This document shows positions 36,144-45,070 of a stretch of 64,000 bases of DNA, piece after piece (position 1 is the first letter of the stretch; every line of letters begins with the position of its first letter). Position numbers and translations under genes: made by a program. The stretch is from Pseudoalteromonas amylolytica. GTDB lineage: Bacteria > Pseudomonadota > Gammaproteobacteria > Enterobacterales > Alteromonadaceae. The notes under the pieces are model-generated. The model worked only from the letters and a program-made list of their open reading frames with translations. It was not told the origin of the DNA and searched no databases. The DNA is taken from assembly GCF_001854605.1 (NCBI RefSeq), contig NZ_MKJU01000025.1, positions 682,378 through 746,377 of the forward strand, read 5' to 3'.

Positions 36144-37127
36144 TTAAAGCACTTGATTTGTGAGTTGTGTATTACCTTGTGCTACTTCATTTAAATTAAA
36201 TAGTGTAATGGCGGCAATCTGCTCTAGTGCTTCTTGCGTGAAAAAACCTTGGTGACCTGTGACAAGCACATTCGGAAAGCTAATTAAGCGTGAAAAGATA
36301 TCGTCTTGGATGATCTCTTCACTACGGTTTTTAAAGAACAGCTCAGACTCTTGTTCATAGACGTCAAGGCCTAAATAACCGAGTGTTCGGCTTTTTAATG
36401 CTCGGATACAGGCTGCGCTGTCGATAAGTGCACCGCGACTGGTGTTGATCAACATAACGCCTTTTTTCATTTTGGCAAAAGCATTGTCATCAATCATATG
36501 GTGAGTACTGTCGGTCAGTGGGCAGTGTAAGGTGACAATGTCACTTTGCTTTAGGAGCATATCCAGTGAAGCTAGAGTATAAGAGCCTTCTCCAACATTT
36601 GGGTCATATACCAATACGTTGGCACCAAAGCCATTAAGGATGGATATTAATGCTTGGCCAATTTTGCCCGCACCGATGACGCCAACGGTTTTATTGTGTA
36701 AGTTAAAACCCAATAAGCCATTTAAATCAAAATTGTCTTCGCGCACTCGATTATAGGCTTTATGAGTCTTGCGACTTAGGGTGAGCATCAGTGCAATACA
36801 ATGTTCTGCGACAGCCTCTGGGCTATATGCAGGAACTCTGACTACTTTAATTCCAAGCTTATTAGCCATTTTTATATCTACGTTATTAAATCCAGCGCAG
36901 CGCAGCGCGACAACTTGAATACCAAACTCAGCCAGTTTCGACAGTACGGCTTCATTTAAGGTGTCGTTAACAAAAACACAAATGGCATCAAAGCCCTGAC
37001 ATAAAGCAACAGTCTGTTCGTTCAGCGATTCAGTAACATAATGAAGGTCTATGTTTGGGTGTTCATCTAATGCCTGCGAGAAGAAAGGTTTTTCATAGTT
37101 TTGCGAACTGAATAGGACTACTTTCAT
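36144..37127 (-). CDS. ldhA: D-lactate dehydrogenase (2-hydroxyacid dehydrogenase family)
   Basis: This 327-residue NAD-dependent enzyme reduces pyruvate to D-lactate. The start at ATG 37127 (MKVVLFSSQNYEKPFF) matches E. coli LdhA; another ATG lies one codon earlier. The NAD motif is GVIGAGKIGQAL. The catalytic Arg lies in NTSRGALID, Glu in DVYEQES and His in GHQGFFT. The AVAEHCIALMLTLSRK segment is conserved. Its start overlaps the end of the glutathione peroxidase gene by about 35 bases, so the two are likely coupled. Confidence 0.88.
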   Translation of the reverse strand: MKVVLFSSQNYEKPFFSQALDEHPNIDLHYVTESLNEQTVALCQGFDAICVFVNDTLNEAVLSKLAEFGIQVVALRCAGFNNVDIKMANKLGIKVVRVPAYSPEAVAEHCIALMLTLSRKTHKAYNRVREDNFDLNGLLGFNLHNKTVGVIGAGKIGQALISILNGFGANVLVYDPNVGEGSYTLASLDMLLKQSDIVTLHCPLTDSTHHMIDDNAFAKMKKGVMLINTSRGALIDSAACIRALKSRTLGYLGLDVYEQESELFFKNRSEEIIQDDIFSRLISFPNVLVTGHQGFFTQEALEQIAAITLFNLNEVAQGNTQLTNQVL

Positions 37128-37608
37128 CATTTAATTGGCTCTCAATCACGGGTTTCAGGGTGTCAGGTTTGGTTCTCGGTGCATATCGAGAAACCAACTC
37201 TCCCTGAGAGTTTACTAAAAACTTGGTAAAGTTCCATTTTATTGCGCGGTTTTGTGCTATTCCTCTTGTGTTAGATTTCAGGTAGTTGAATAGAGGATGC
37301 GCATCAGGACCATTTACTTGAACTTTATCGCAGACTTTAAATGTTAGTCCAAAATGACTCTTATAAAACTCATTTAACATGGCGCCTTCAAGTGGTTCAT
37401 TGCGGCCAAATTGGTTGCAAGGAAATGCCAATATTTCAAAGCCATATGTTTTGTACTGCCGATATAGTTTTTCCAGCGCACTAAGTTGACCTGCAAAGCT
37501 ACATTTGCTGGCGATATTGACGACTAATATAGTTTTGCCTTGCAGCTGTTTTAACGCGAGCGTTTCGCCATTAATAAGCTGAACGCTGTAACGATGTATG
37601 GTTTCCAT
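37093..37608 (-). CDS. Glutathione peroxidase-like thiol peroxidase
   Basis: This 171-residue protein reduces peroxides with a thiol. The peroxidatic Cys36 is in NIASKCSFAGQL, replacing selenocysteine. The catalytic Gln is in FPCNQFGRNEP and Trp in IKWNFTKFLV. No signal peptide is present, so it is cytoplasmic. The usual resolving Cys of thioredoxin-dependent types may be the Cys in TFKVCDKV. The 3' end overlaps ldhA, an odd pairing of peroxide defence with fermentation. Confidence 0.88.
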   Translation of the reverse strand: METIHRYSVQLINGETLALKQLQGKTILVVNIASKCSFAGQLSALEKLYRQYKTYGFEILAFPCNQFGRNEPLEGAMLNEFYKSHFGLTFKVCDKVQVNGPDAHPLFNYLKSNTRGIAQNRAIKWNFTKFLVNSQGELVSRYAPRTKPDTLKPVIESQLNDESSPIQFAKL

Positions 37609-37746
37609 AGCGTTTAGACTCCTTGCTCGCTAGTTCTAATGTTCATATCTTTCATTGATAATTCATGCTTTTCATTTGCTATACCTGTTTTACTTAGGTA
37701 TAAAAACTCCATTATCGATACCATAGCAGTCAAATAGGACAGAATT

Positions 37747-38631
37747 ATGTCAATGAAATTAGCATTCATCGGACTAGGTGTAATGGGCTACCCAATGGCC
37801 GGTCATTTAGCCAATGCCGGTCATCAAGTGTGTGTGTACAACCGCACTACAGCCAAAGCCAAGGATTGGGCACAGCAATATGCTGGTGACTATGCAGAGA
37901 CGCCCGCACAAGCAGCTAAAGGTGCAGATATTGTATTTTTATGTGTAGGGAATGACGACGATTTACGTTCTGTTGTTTACTCAGAATCTGGTGTACTAGC
38001 AGGCATGAATGCAGGTACAGTGTTAGTAGATCACACAACCACATCAGCCAAAGTTGCAATTGAAGTTGCACACAAAGCAGCTGAGCAGAGCGTGGCGTTT
38101 TTAGACGCGCCTGTATCTGGAGGTCAAGCGGGTGCTGAAAATGGCGTTCTGACTGTCATGGTTGGCGGAGAACAAGCCATTTTTGACCGTGTACAACCAG
38201 TTATGTCTGCGTATAGCCGATTTTCTCAATTGCTTGGAAAAGTTGGCAGCGGCCAAACATGTAAAATGGTGAACCAAATTTGTATTGCTGGGGTTGTGCA
38301 AGGGTTGGCTGAGGGGTTACATTTTGCTAAACAAGCGGGTCTAGATGGTGAAAAAGTGATTGAGACTATCTCAAAAGGGGCGGCTGGCTCATGGCAAATG
38401 GAAAATCGCTATAAAACAATGTTGGCGGGTGAGTACGAATTTGGTTTTGCAGTTGATTGGATGCGAAAAGATTTAGGCATAGCCCTAGATGAAGCGCGTA
38501 ACAATGGTGCTTCTTTGTCGCTTACGGCGATGGTCGATCAATACTATGCAGATGTTCAGGCGCTAGGTGGTGGACGGTATGACACGTCTAGCTTACTAGC
38601 AAGGCTTGATGCCATACACGATAAAAAATAA
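37747..38631 (+). CDS. NAD(P)-dependent beta-hydroxyacid dehydrogenase (HIBADH family)
   Basis: This 294-residue enzyme of the 3-hydroxyisobutyrate/6-phosphogluconate-like family starts at 37747 after AGGACAG. The Rossmann motif is AFIGLGVMGYPMAGHLANAG. The substrate motif is DAPVSGGQAGAENGVLTVMVGG and the catalytic Lys lies in GSGQTCKMVNQI. The NRT after the second strand suggests NADP preference. The exact substrate (hydroxyisobutyrate, tartronate semialdehyde, succinic semialdehyde) cannot be set. It stands alone and ends in a strong terminator. Confidence 0.85.
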   Translation: MSMKLAFIGLGVMGYPMAGHLANAGHQVCVYNRTTAKAKDWAQQYAGDYAETPAQAAKGADIVFLCVGNDDDLRSVVYSESGVLAGMNAGTVLVDHTTTSAKVAIEVAHKAAEQSVAFLDAPVSGGQAGAENGVLTVMVGGEQAIFDRVQPVMSAYSRFSQLLGKVGSGQTCKMVNQICIAGVVQGLAEGLHFAKQAGLDGEKVIETISKGAAGSWQMENRYKTMLAGEYEFGFAVDWMRKDLGIALDEARNNGASLSLTAMVDQYYADVQALGGGRYDTSSLLARLDAIHDKK

Positions 38632-38641
38632 TAGCTTATCG

Positions 38642-38669
38642 CGCCGAACTCTCCAGTTCGGCGTTTTTT
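38642..38669 (+). terminator. Rho-independent terminator after the HIBADH gene
   Basis: Stem CGCCGAACT / AGTTCGGCG with a four-base loop and six Ts, ten bases past the stop. Confidence 0.92.
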
Positions 38670-38671
38670 GA

Positions 38672-40138
38672 TTATAGGCTTTGTGCGTAGTGATAAAGCG
38701 CTTTAAGAATGCTCAGGTTACGCTCATTGCCCTCATTCTCATGCACCAAATTCTCTAGCGTCAGCATAAAGTCTTCTGCATTGATTGATGGGCTGTCTTC
38801 TGCGTGCATCAATTTGTTTTGACAATACTTACGCCAATTATCCAATTCTTGAGGGGTGAGTGTTTCAGGCCAGTTACGGGCGCGATAGCGAAACAACATC
38901 GGTACAAATTTGGCATCATCAAAGCTTAAATCTAAAGATCCAAGTGCTTGTGGTTGAGCCTCACGAATAATGGCAAATTTTGCCTTATCAGCTTTACTGG
39001 TAAAGCCATTGTATAGCTGGTAGTCGGGGTTGGTGGTGCTACTAAAGTCACCTTGCTCGGCAAACACCTGTGCGACTTTGTCTCTAAGTTCAGGGTGTGC
39101 TTTTAGAACTTTTAGGTGCTCAAGGCATTGTTCTCTATCTATGCCCAAACGCGCAGCATTTTCGGGTAGCAAAGTTTTAGCTGGGGCCAAAATAGGGCAC
39201 TTGTTAACATGTACCAGCTTTAAGCCAGCGGGCAACTCCCCGTCTGCCAAATCACTGTGCTTGGTGTAAAGACGTTCACGAAGTTGCTCAACTGACAGGT
39301 CTAATAAAACTTGCGGGTTGTGAGTTAAGTTAAAACAGACCACCGCGTTTTTATTCACTGGGTGAAAACTCATAGGCGCAACCCAAGTGGTGCAGCCTTG
39401 CGTTGCAGGGATACGAGAAGAGGTGTGTACCAAAGGTTGCATGTTGAACACATCAATCATATCAAGCAATGCTTTTTTATGTCTGAGGCTAAAGAAAAAC
39501 TTAAATAATTTTGGTTGTTTTTCTTTAATGAGTTTAGCCAAGGCAATGGTAGCTGTAACGTCACTCAATGCGTCGTGTGCTGCGCCATGTTCGATGCCAT
39601 TGGCGATGGTCAGGTGTTCAAGTTTAAAACTTGGTGAGCCATCTTCTTTGCATGGCCATTCGATGCCCTCTGGACGCAATGCGTAACAGGCGCGTACCAA
39701 ATCTATGATGTCCCAACGGCTATTGCCATTTTGCCACTCGCGTTCATAAGGGTCGTAGAAGTTACGATATAGGCTGTAACGCGTGACTTCGTCGTCGAAT
39801 CGAATGCTATTGTATCCTGCAACACAGGTGTTAGGACGGCTAAATTCAGCATGAATTTTTGCTATAAACTCGGCCTCTATGAGGCCATGCTTCAACGCAT
39901 GTTGGGGTGTAATACCTGTGATTAAACAAGCCTCTGGATGTGGTAAGTAGTCCGGCGCAGGTTTACAGTACTCAATCAGTGGCTCACCAATGATGTTTAA
40001 ATCCAAGTCGGTACGGATGCCTGCAAATTGGCTTGGACGGTCTTTTTGCGGCGACGCACCCCAGGTTTCGTAATCATGCCAAAAAATAGTAGGCATGTTT
40101 GCGTCATTATTTTGCGTCCCTTGATTGTGGTTATTCAT
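38672..40138 (-). CDS. sbcB: Exodeoxyribonuclease I
   Basis: This single-strand-specific 3'-5' exonuclease acts in recombination and mismatch repair. The start at ATG 40138 (MNNHNQGTQN) gives 488 residues and aligns with the E. coli start; the frame extends to 40243 and a later ATG at 40096 also exists. The DnaQ-type motifs are FWHDYETWG (Asp and Glu), GYNSIRFDDE and HDALSDVTATIALAKLI. The ExoI SH3-like and C-terminal domains follow (ARLGIDREQCLEHLKVL; FRYRARNWPETL). It is divergent from the OsmC-YcaO gene. Confidence 0.93.
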   Translation of the reverse strand: MNNHNQGTQNNDANMPTIFWHDYETWGASPQKDRPSQFAGIRTDLDLNIIGEPLIEYCKPAPDYLPHPEACLITGITPQHALKHGLIEAEFIAKIHAEFSRPNTCVAGYNSIRFDDEVTRYSLYRNFYDPYEREWQNGNSRWDIIDLVRACYALRPEGIEWPCKEDGSPSFKLEHLTIANGIEHGAAHDALSDVTATIALAKLIKEKQPKLFKFFFSLRHKKALLDMIDVFNMQPLVHTSSRIPATQGCTTWVAPMSFHPVNKNAVVCFNLTHNPQVLLDLSVEQLRERLYTKHSDLADGELPAGLKLVHVNKCPILAPAKTLLPENAARLGIDREQCLEHLKVLKAHPELRDKVAQVFAEQGDFSSTTNPDYQLYNGFTSKADKAKFAIIREAQPQALGSLDLSFDDAKFVPMLFRYRARNWPETLTPQELDNWRKYCQNKLMHAEDSPSINAEDFMLTLENLVHENEGNERNLSILKALYHYAQSL

Positions 40139-40642
40139 TGTAATTAAAGGGCCTTTGAGCTGAATTGAGGTTGTTGTTGGCGAATGATAAACATTGTAAT
40201 CATGTTCAACAAGCGTGATAAATGTGTGTATGGCTGAAACCAAGACAATGTCGAATACAAAACGTTACCCTGTAAACAAAAAGCGACCTAAGCATATTAT
40301 CACACACTGAAGGGGTAAGGGTAAAACGTCCAGCAAACTACAGGGATAAAAGAGCTGTGTTTATATTGGCTCCCCCCTTAAATCGCTCTGTTGTGAAATA
40401 GTTCGATGACTAAACGAGCCACAAGCAGCAGCCAAAAAATACGCATATATAAATATTAACACCTATGAAATGCGCCAAAACAACTGGTTTTGGCCTTTTG
40501 AGGGCGATAAAGTGCAGCTTTTTTCAAATTACCCAAGACTATTGGCGCGAAAAAGCAGATAATTAGCGCCATTAGATTTTAATGACTGACGTAGCTTAGA
40601 TAAATGCCTTCTCACGTCAGCACGAAAACATGGGATCCTGTA
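40139..40642. other. Divergent promoter region of sbcB and the OsmC-YcaO gene
   Basis: About 500 AT-rich bases between two divergent starts. I see no gene, no clean hairpin and no recognised operator. It includes possible short upstream extensions of both frames, which I judge non-coding. Confidence 0.45.
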
Positions 40643-42826
40643 ATGGAAATTAAAGTTGATTTTCTCGACAACCTGAGATTAGAAGCAAAGTTTGACGACT
40701 TTTCAGTTATTGCCGACCAGCCTATTCGCTATAAAGGAGATGGTTCCGCGCCGAGTCCATTTGATTACTTTCTAGCGTCATCAGCATTGTGTGCCGCTTA
40801 TTTTGTAAAGGTATACTGTAATGCGCGTGATATCCCTACAGAAGGGATTAGGCTATCGCAAAATAATATTGTTGATCCAGAGAATCGCTATAACCAAATC
40901 TTCCAGATCCAAGTAGAGTTACCAGAGAATATTTCCGATAAAGACCGTGAAGGGATTTTACGCTCAATTGACCGTTGTACGGTTAAAAAGGTGGTTCAAA
41001 CGGGTCCTGAATTCAAAATTGAAACGGTTGAAAGCCTAGACCAAGACGCTCAGGCCATGTTGATGGTTAAGCCTGACGGAGAGTCTAGCACCTTCATTGA
41101 AGGTAAAGATTTACCACTTGAACAAACAATCGCAAACATGACGGAAATCTTGGCAGACTTAGGTATGAAGATTGAAATTTCGTCATGGCGTAACATCGTG
41201 CCAAACGTATGGTCGTTACATATTCGTGACGCGGCGTCGCCAATGTGTTTTACCAATGGTAAAGGCGCAACTAAAGAGAGTGCACTTTGTTCGGCTTTGG
41301 GCGAGTTTATCGAGCGTCTTAACTGTAACTTCTTTTACAATGATCAGTTTTTAGGGCAAGAAATCGCTAATGCTGAATTTGTACACTACCCAAATGAAAA
41401 GTGGTTTAAACTCAGTGAAGACGATGCACTACCACAAGGTATTTTGGACGAGTATTGCCGTGAGGTTTATGACCCTGAGGGCGAGTTAAGAGGCTTTCAT
41501 CTAATCGATACTAACTCAGGTAACATGGAGCGTGGCATTTGTTCGATTCCTTATACACGTCACTCGGATGGCCAAACAGTTTACTTTCCGTCAAACCTCA
41601 TTGAAAACTTATTCCTCAGTAATGGTATGAGTGCGGGCAATAACCTCAATGAAGCTAAAGTACAGTGTTTGTCTGAGATATTTGAACGTGCAGTTAAACG
41701 TCAGATCATTGAGCAAGAAATCGTACTTCCTGATGTGCCTAAGTCAGTGCTAGACAAATACCCTGGTATCGTTGCTGGGATTGAAGGACTTGAAGCTCAA
41801 GGCTTTCCTGTGGTGGTAAAAGACGCCTCTTTAGGTGGGCAATTTCCTGTGATGTGTGTCACCTTAATGAACCCGAAAACAGGTGGAGTATTCGCTTCTT
41901 TCGGTGCTCATCCCAGTTTTGAAGTGGCGCTTGAACGTAGCTTAACCGAACTGTTACAAGGCAGAAGCTTTGAAGGGCTAAATGATGTACCTAAACCGAC
42001 CTTTAATAGTATGGCGGTATCAGAGCCAGAAAACTTTGTTGAACACTTTATTGATTCAACAGGCGTGATCTCATGGCGTTTTTTCAGTGCTAAACATGAC
42101 TATGAATTCTGTGAGTGGGATTTTTCAGGTACCAATGAGCAAGAATGCGAAACGCTGTTTGGTATCCTAAAAGACCTGGGTAAAGAGTGTTATGTCGCAG
42201 AATTTTCAGATATCGGCACCGCTTGTCGAATTTTAGTACCAGATTATTCAGAAGTTTACCCAGTAGAAGATTTGATTTGGGACAATACCAACAAAGCCTT
42301 GCAATATCGTAGCGATATCTTAAATCTTCACACCTTGAATGATGAACAGTTAGCCGATCTGGTTGAACGCTTAGAAGAAAGCCAGCTTGATAACTACATT
42401 GATATTATTACGCTGATTGGGGTTGAATTTGATGAAAATACCGTCTGGGGCCAGTTAACCATTCTTGAGCTAAAGATTCTGATTTATCTGGCACTAGGTG
42501 ATCTCGAAGAGGCCATTGATTTGGTCGAGTCGTTCTTACAATACAACGATAATACTTTAGAACGAGGGCTGTTTTATCAAGCGGTTCATGCTGTGCTGGA
42601 AATTGTACTTGATGAAGAGCTTGAGCTTGAAGATTTTATTGTCAATTTTGAGCGTATGTTCAGCAAAGAAGTCATGGATAATGTGGTAGGCTCAGTAAAG
42701 GGTGAGGTTCGCTTCTTCGGTCTAACACCAACAAATATGAATTTGGACGGTCTTGAGAAGCATCAAAGACTGATTGACAGTTATAAGAAGTTACACCAAT
42801 CACGCGCGGCAAAAGCCAAAGGTTAA
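40643..42826 (+). CDS. OsmC domain / YcaO domain fusion protein
   Basis: The start at ATG 40643 (MEIKVDFLDNLRLEAKF) gives 727 residues; the frame opens at 40604. Residues 1-135 form an OsmC/Ohr-like domain, with SPFDYFLASSALCAAYFVKVYC and DRCTVKKVVQTGPEF. The peroxidatic Cys pair is roughly conserved (C in SSALCA and C in DRCTV). Residues 160-560 are an ATP-binding YcaO domain with ESALCSALGEFIERL and NGMSAGNNLNEAKVQCLSEIFERA. A C-terminal TPR-like helical part follows. E. coli YcaO (586 residues) aids RimO in S12 thiomethylation. The fused OsmC half suggests thiol or peroxide chemistry feeding YcaO. Confidence 0.88.
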   Translation: MEIKVDFLDNLRLEAKFDDFSVIADQPIRYKGDGSAPSPFDYFLASSALCAAYFVKVYCNARDIPTEGIRLSQNNIVDPENRYNQIFQIQVELPENISDKDREGILRSIDRCTVKKVVQTGPEFKIETVESLDQDAQAMLMVKPDGESSTFIEGKDLPLEQTIANMTEILADLGMKIEISSWRNIVPNVWSLHIRDAASPMCFTNGKGATKESALCSALGEFIERLNCNFFYNDQFLGQEIANAEFVHYPNEKWFKLSEDDALPQGILDEYCREVYDPEGELRGFHLIDTNSGNMERGICSIPYTRHSDGQTVYFPSNLIENLFLSNGMSAGNNLNEAKVQCLSEIFERAVKRQIIEQEIVLPDVPKSVLDKYPGIVAGIEGLEAQGFPVVVKDASLGGQFPVMCVTLMNPKTGGVFASFGAHPSFEVALERSLTELLQGRSFEGLNDVPKPTFNSMAVSEPENFVEHFIDSTGVISWRFFSAKHDYEFCEWDFSGTNEQECETLFGILKDLGKECYVAEFSDIGTACRILVPDYSEVYPVEDLIWDNTNKALQYRSDILNLHTLNDEQLADLVERLEESQLDNYIDIITLIGVEFDENTVWGQLTILELKILIYLALGDLEEAIDLVESFLQYNDNTLERGLFYQAVHAVLEIVLDEELELEDFIVNFERMFSKEVMDNVVGSVKGEVRFFGLTPTNMNLDGLEKHQRLIDSYKKLHQSRAAKAKG

Positions 42827-42840
42827 TGTGTCACTTGACT

Positions 42841-42874
42841 AAAAAGGCCAATGTTAATCACGTTGGGCTTTTTT
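42841..42874 (+). terminator. Rho-independent terminator after the OsmC-YcaO gene
   Basis: An AAAGGCCAATG / CGTTGGGCTTT stem with one mismatch is followed by Ts, 14 bases past the stop. Confidence 0.7.
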
Positions 42875-43030
42875 ATGTGAAAACCGCCAGATTAACCGAC
42901 CTTTTATACAGCATTGATTCTATGCGCTTGCAAACACGTAACACATTAGCGTGGCAAAAACGCCTTACAACCTAACAAGATCGCAACGCTGAGTTATACT
43001 TAAAAGAAAGTACAGTGGTAATTCCAGACG

Positions 43031-43783
43031 ATGAAATCTCTTAGTTGGGCTGTATTAGGGATGATTTCGGCATGTTATAGTGCGTTTTCGCAGGAAAAAA
43101 TAGATATTTACACGGAACATTTCCCACCATATCAGTTTTTAACTGAACGCGGTGAAGTCGCTGGTGGAGCGACAACCATGGTGCGGCTTTTGATGGCTCA
43201 GGCCCAGATTGACTATCAAATTCATGTTTTGCCTTGGTTCAGAGCAGTTCAACAAACTCATGAGTCTAACACTGCACTTCTGTATTCTTTGGCTCGTTCC
43301 AGCGAAAGAGAGCAGCATTATCAGTGGATAATGCCGTTGTGCGAATTGAAAGTAGGCTTTTATCAGCGCGCGGGTAGTGTAACGCCTAAGCCTCATTATT
43401 CATTGAACAACCTTAAGCATTATATTGTTGGTGTGGGAGCCGGTCAGCCGTCAGAGGAATATTTAAAAAATGAAGGGTTTAAAAAATCAAATTTGGTGTC
43501 ATTAAGTAGCTTAAATCAAGCAGGAGGCCTGTTGGAAAAAGGCAGAATAGACTTTCTGTTTGGTGCACAAAGCTTTGTCGAGCAAATGGCCCATGTAATG
43601 GGAACGGAGCAGTCTTGGGAGCTCGTGTTAGAAGTTCCTAAGCTGAGCGCACAGCTGTATTTAGCCGCGAATAAAAATGCGCCAAAGAAATATGTAAAAA
43701 AATTAATAGAAGCTGCACAAACAGTACAAGGCGCCCATTTGAATAGCATTACTACGTGTAGCAATAGCCAATATATTCAATAA
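43031..43783 (+). CDS. Periplasmic solute-binding protein of the SBP_bac_3 type
   Basis: This 250-residue protein has a signal peptide (MKSLSWAVLGMISACYSAFS). The family opening IDIYTEHFPPYQFL follows, then GEVAGGATTMVRLLM and LPWFRAVQQ. Like the protein at 34248 it has no ABC permease partner. The next gene, 56 bases on, encodes a patatin. Ligand unknown. Confidence 0.8.
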   Translation: MKSLSWAVLGMISACYSAFSQEKIDIYTEHFPPYQFLTERGEVAGGATTMVRLLMAQAQIDYQIHVLPWFRAVQQTHESNTALLYSLARSSEREQHYQWIMPLCELKVGFYQRAGSVTPKPHYSLNNLKHYIVGVGAGQPSEEYLKNEGFKKSNLVSLSSLNQAGGLLEKGRIDFLFGAQSFVEQMAHVMGTEQSWELVLEVPKLSAQLYLAANKNAPKKYVKKLIEAAQTVQGAHLNSITTCSNSQYIQ

Positions 43784-43839
43784 GTTACTTTTTTGTGTGA
43801 CGTTTGAACGAATATAATACGAAATGTATAGGGTCAAAC

Positions 43840-44760
43840 ATGCAAGCAGAACTCTCTTTAAATACAAGTCAAGCATCGCTTCCCCAGCAACACAAATTCG
43901 CTTTAGTTGCCGAGGGAGGAGGACAAAAAGGTATCTTCACCGCAGGGGTATTAGATGCATTTTTAGAGGGAGATTTTTGGCCATTCCATCTAAAGGTAGG
44001 GGTATCTGCTGGGGCACAGAACTTAGCAGCCTATTCGGCACGTGCGCGACAGTGTGCTAGAAGTGCTATCCAAGAGCTGACAACGTCAGAAACATTTTTC
44101 AAACCAAGTAAATTTTTCACAGGTGGTAAAGTGATTGATTTAGATTGGTATTTTACCCAGGTAAACCATCGGCCTAAGTTACAGGTGATCACCAATCCAG
44201 GTTATTTAGCAAAGGATAATCACTTTTATGCTGTTGCCACTGACGCGCAAACGCTGGAACCTACGTACCTGCACACATGGCATGACAATATGCTTGAACA
44301 CTTGAAAGCGTCAAGTGCGATTCCATTTTTGTATCAAGGTGGTGTAAACATAGCAGGGCGTAATTACATGGATGGCGGTGTCGCAGATCCACTACCTGTT
44401 GAGTGGGCCTATAAACAGGGAGCGAGAAAGATCCTAGTGATCCGGACATTTGAATCACATCATAATGGCGCTATGCCAATACTCGATAGATTGAAGCCCG
44501 TTATCAGCCGCCTCAAACAGTCAAAGCGTATGCTTGACCTATATCATTATCACCAAACTAGATACTCACAAGCACTGGAATTTATTAACAATCCTCCAAG
44601 TGATTTGGAAATTATTCAAATTGCACCAAATGGGCCGTTACGAAGTATGGTACTGGGATCGTCTGCTGCGGTCTTACAGCATGATTACTTGTTAGGGTTG
44701 CGACAAGGTAAAAACTTTTTACGTCGTTGGCATCATCAGTTTGAACCATCAATAACATGA
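43840..44760 (+). CDS. Patatin-like phospholipase
   Basis: This 306-residue lipid acyl hydrolase starts at ATG 43840 (MQAELSLNTS) after AGGG; the frame opens at TTG 43804. The oxyanion loop is AEGGGQKG, the nucleophile Ser56 lies in GVSAG and the dyad Asp178 in YMDGGVADPL. The length and layout match YjjU-type patatins. It has no signal peptide and is probably cytoplasmic or inner-membrane associated, in lipid turnover. Confidence 0.88.
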   Translation: MQAELSLNTSQASLPQQHKFALVAEGGGQKGIFTAGVLDAFLEGDFWPFHLKVGVSAGAQNLAAYSARARQCARSAIQELTTSETFFKPSKFFTGGKVIDLDWYFTQVNHRPKLQVITNPGYLAKDNHFYAVATDAQTLEPTYLHTWHDNMLEHLKASSAIPFLYQGGVNIAGRNYMDGGVADPLPVEWAYKQGARKILVIRTFESHHNGAMPILDRLKPVISRLKQSKRMLDLYHYHQTRYSQALEFINNPPSDLEIIQIAPNGPLRSMVLGSSAAVLQHDYLLGLRQGKNFLRRWHHQFEPSIT

Positions 44761-45070
44761 AAAATTTACTTTTAACGTTATTGTTACCCATAACGAAAAA
44801 TTATATTTTCTTGCTGCATAATTTCCTTTTATAGGTATTTTTTGTTAACCAAAAGGGGACGTAATTTCGGTTTATCTAATATGTCGAGTATTTGTTCTAG
44901 TTTAAAATGTTGCAACGTGAAAATTTTAAATCATTGTAATTAATGTTGTTTTTTCATTTTTATGAAGGAATCATTAACAATTCTTTACAAAGCGTTGTTG
45001 TTGGCTATGTTAATTATTTTATTTTTTGATACATTTCATTACGAAAATAATAACAAGCTGGATTATTCCT
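44761..45070. other. AT-rich intergenic region upstream of the S8 protease
   Basis: About 310 bases, very AT-rich with many T runs, which should hold the protease promoter and a long 5' leader. No hairpin terminator after the patatin gene and no gene were found. Confidence 0.45.
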
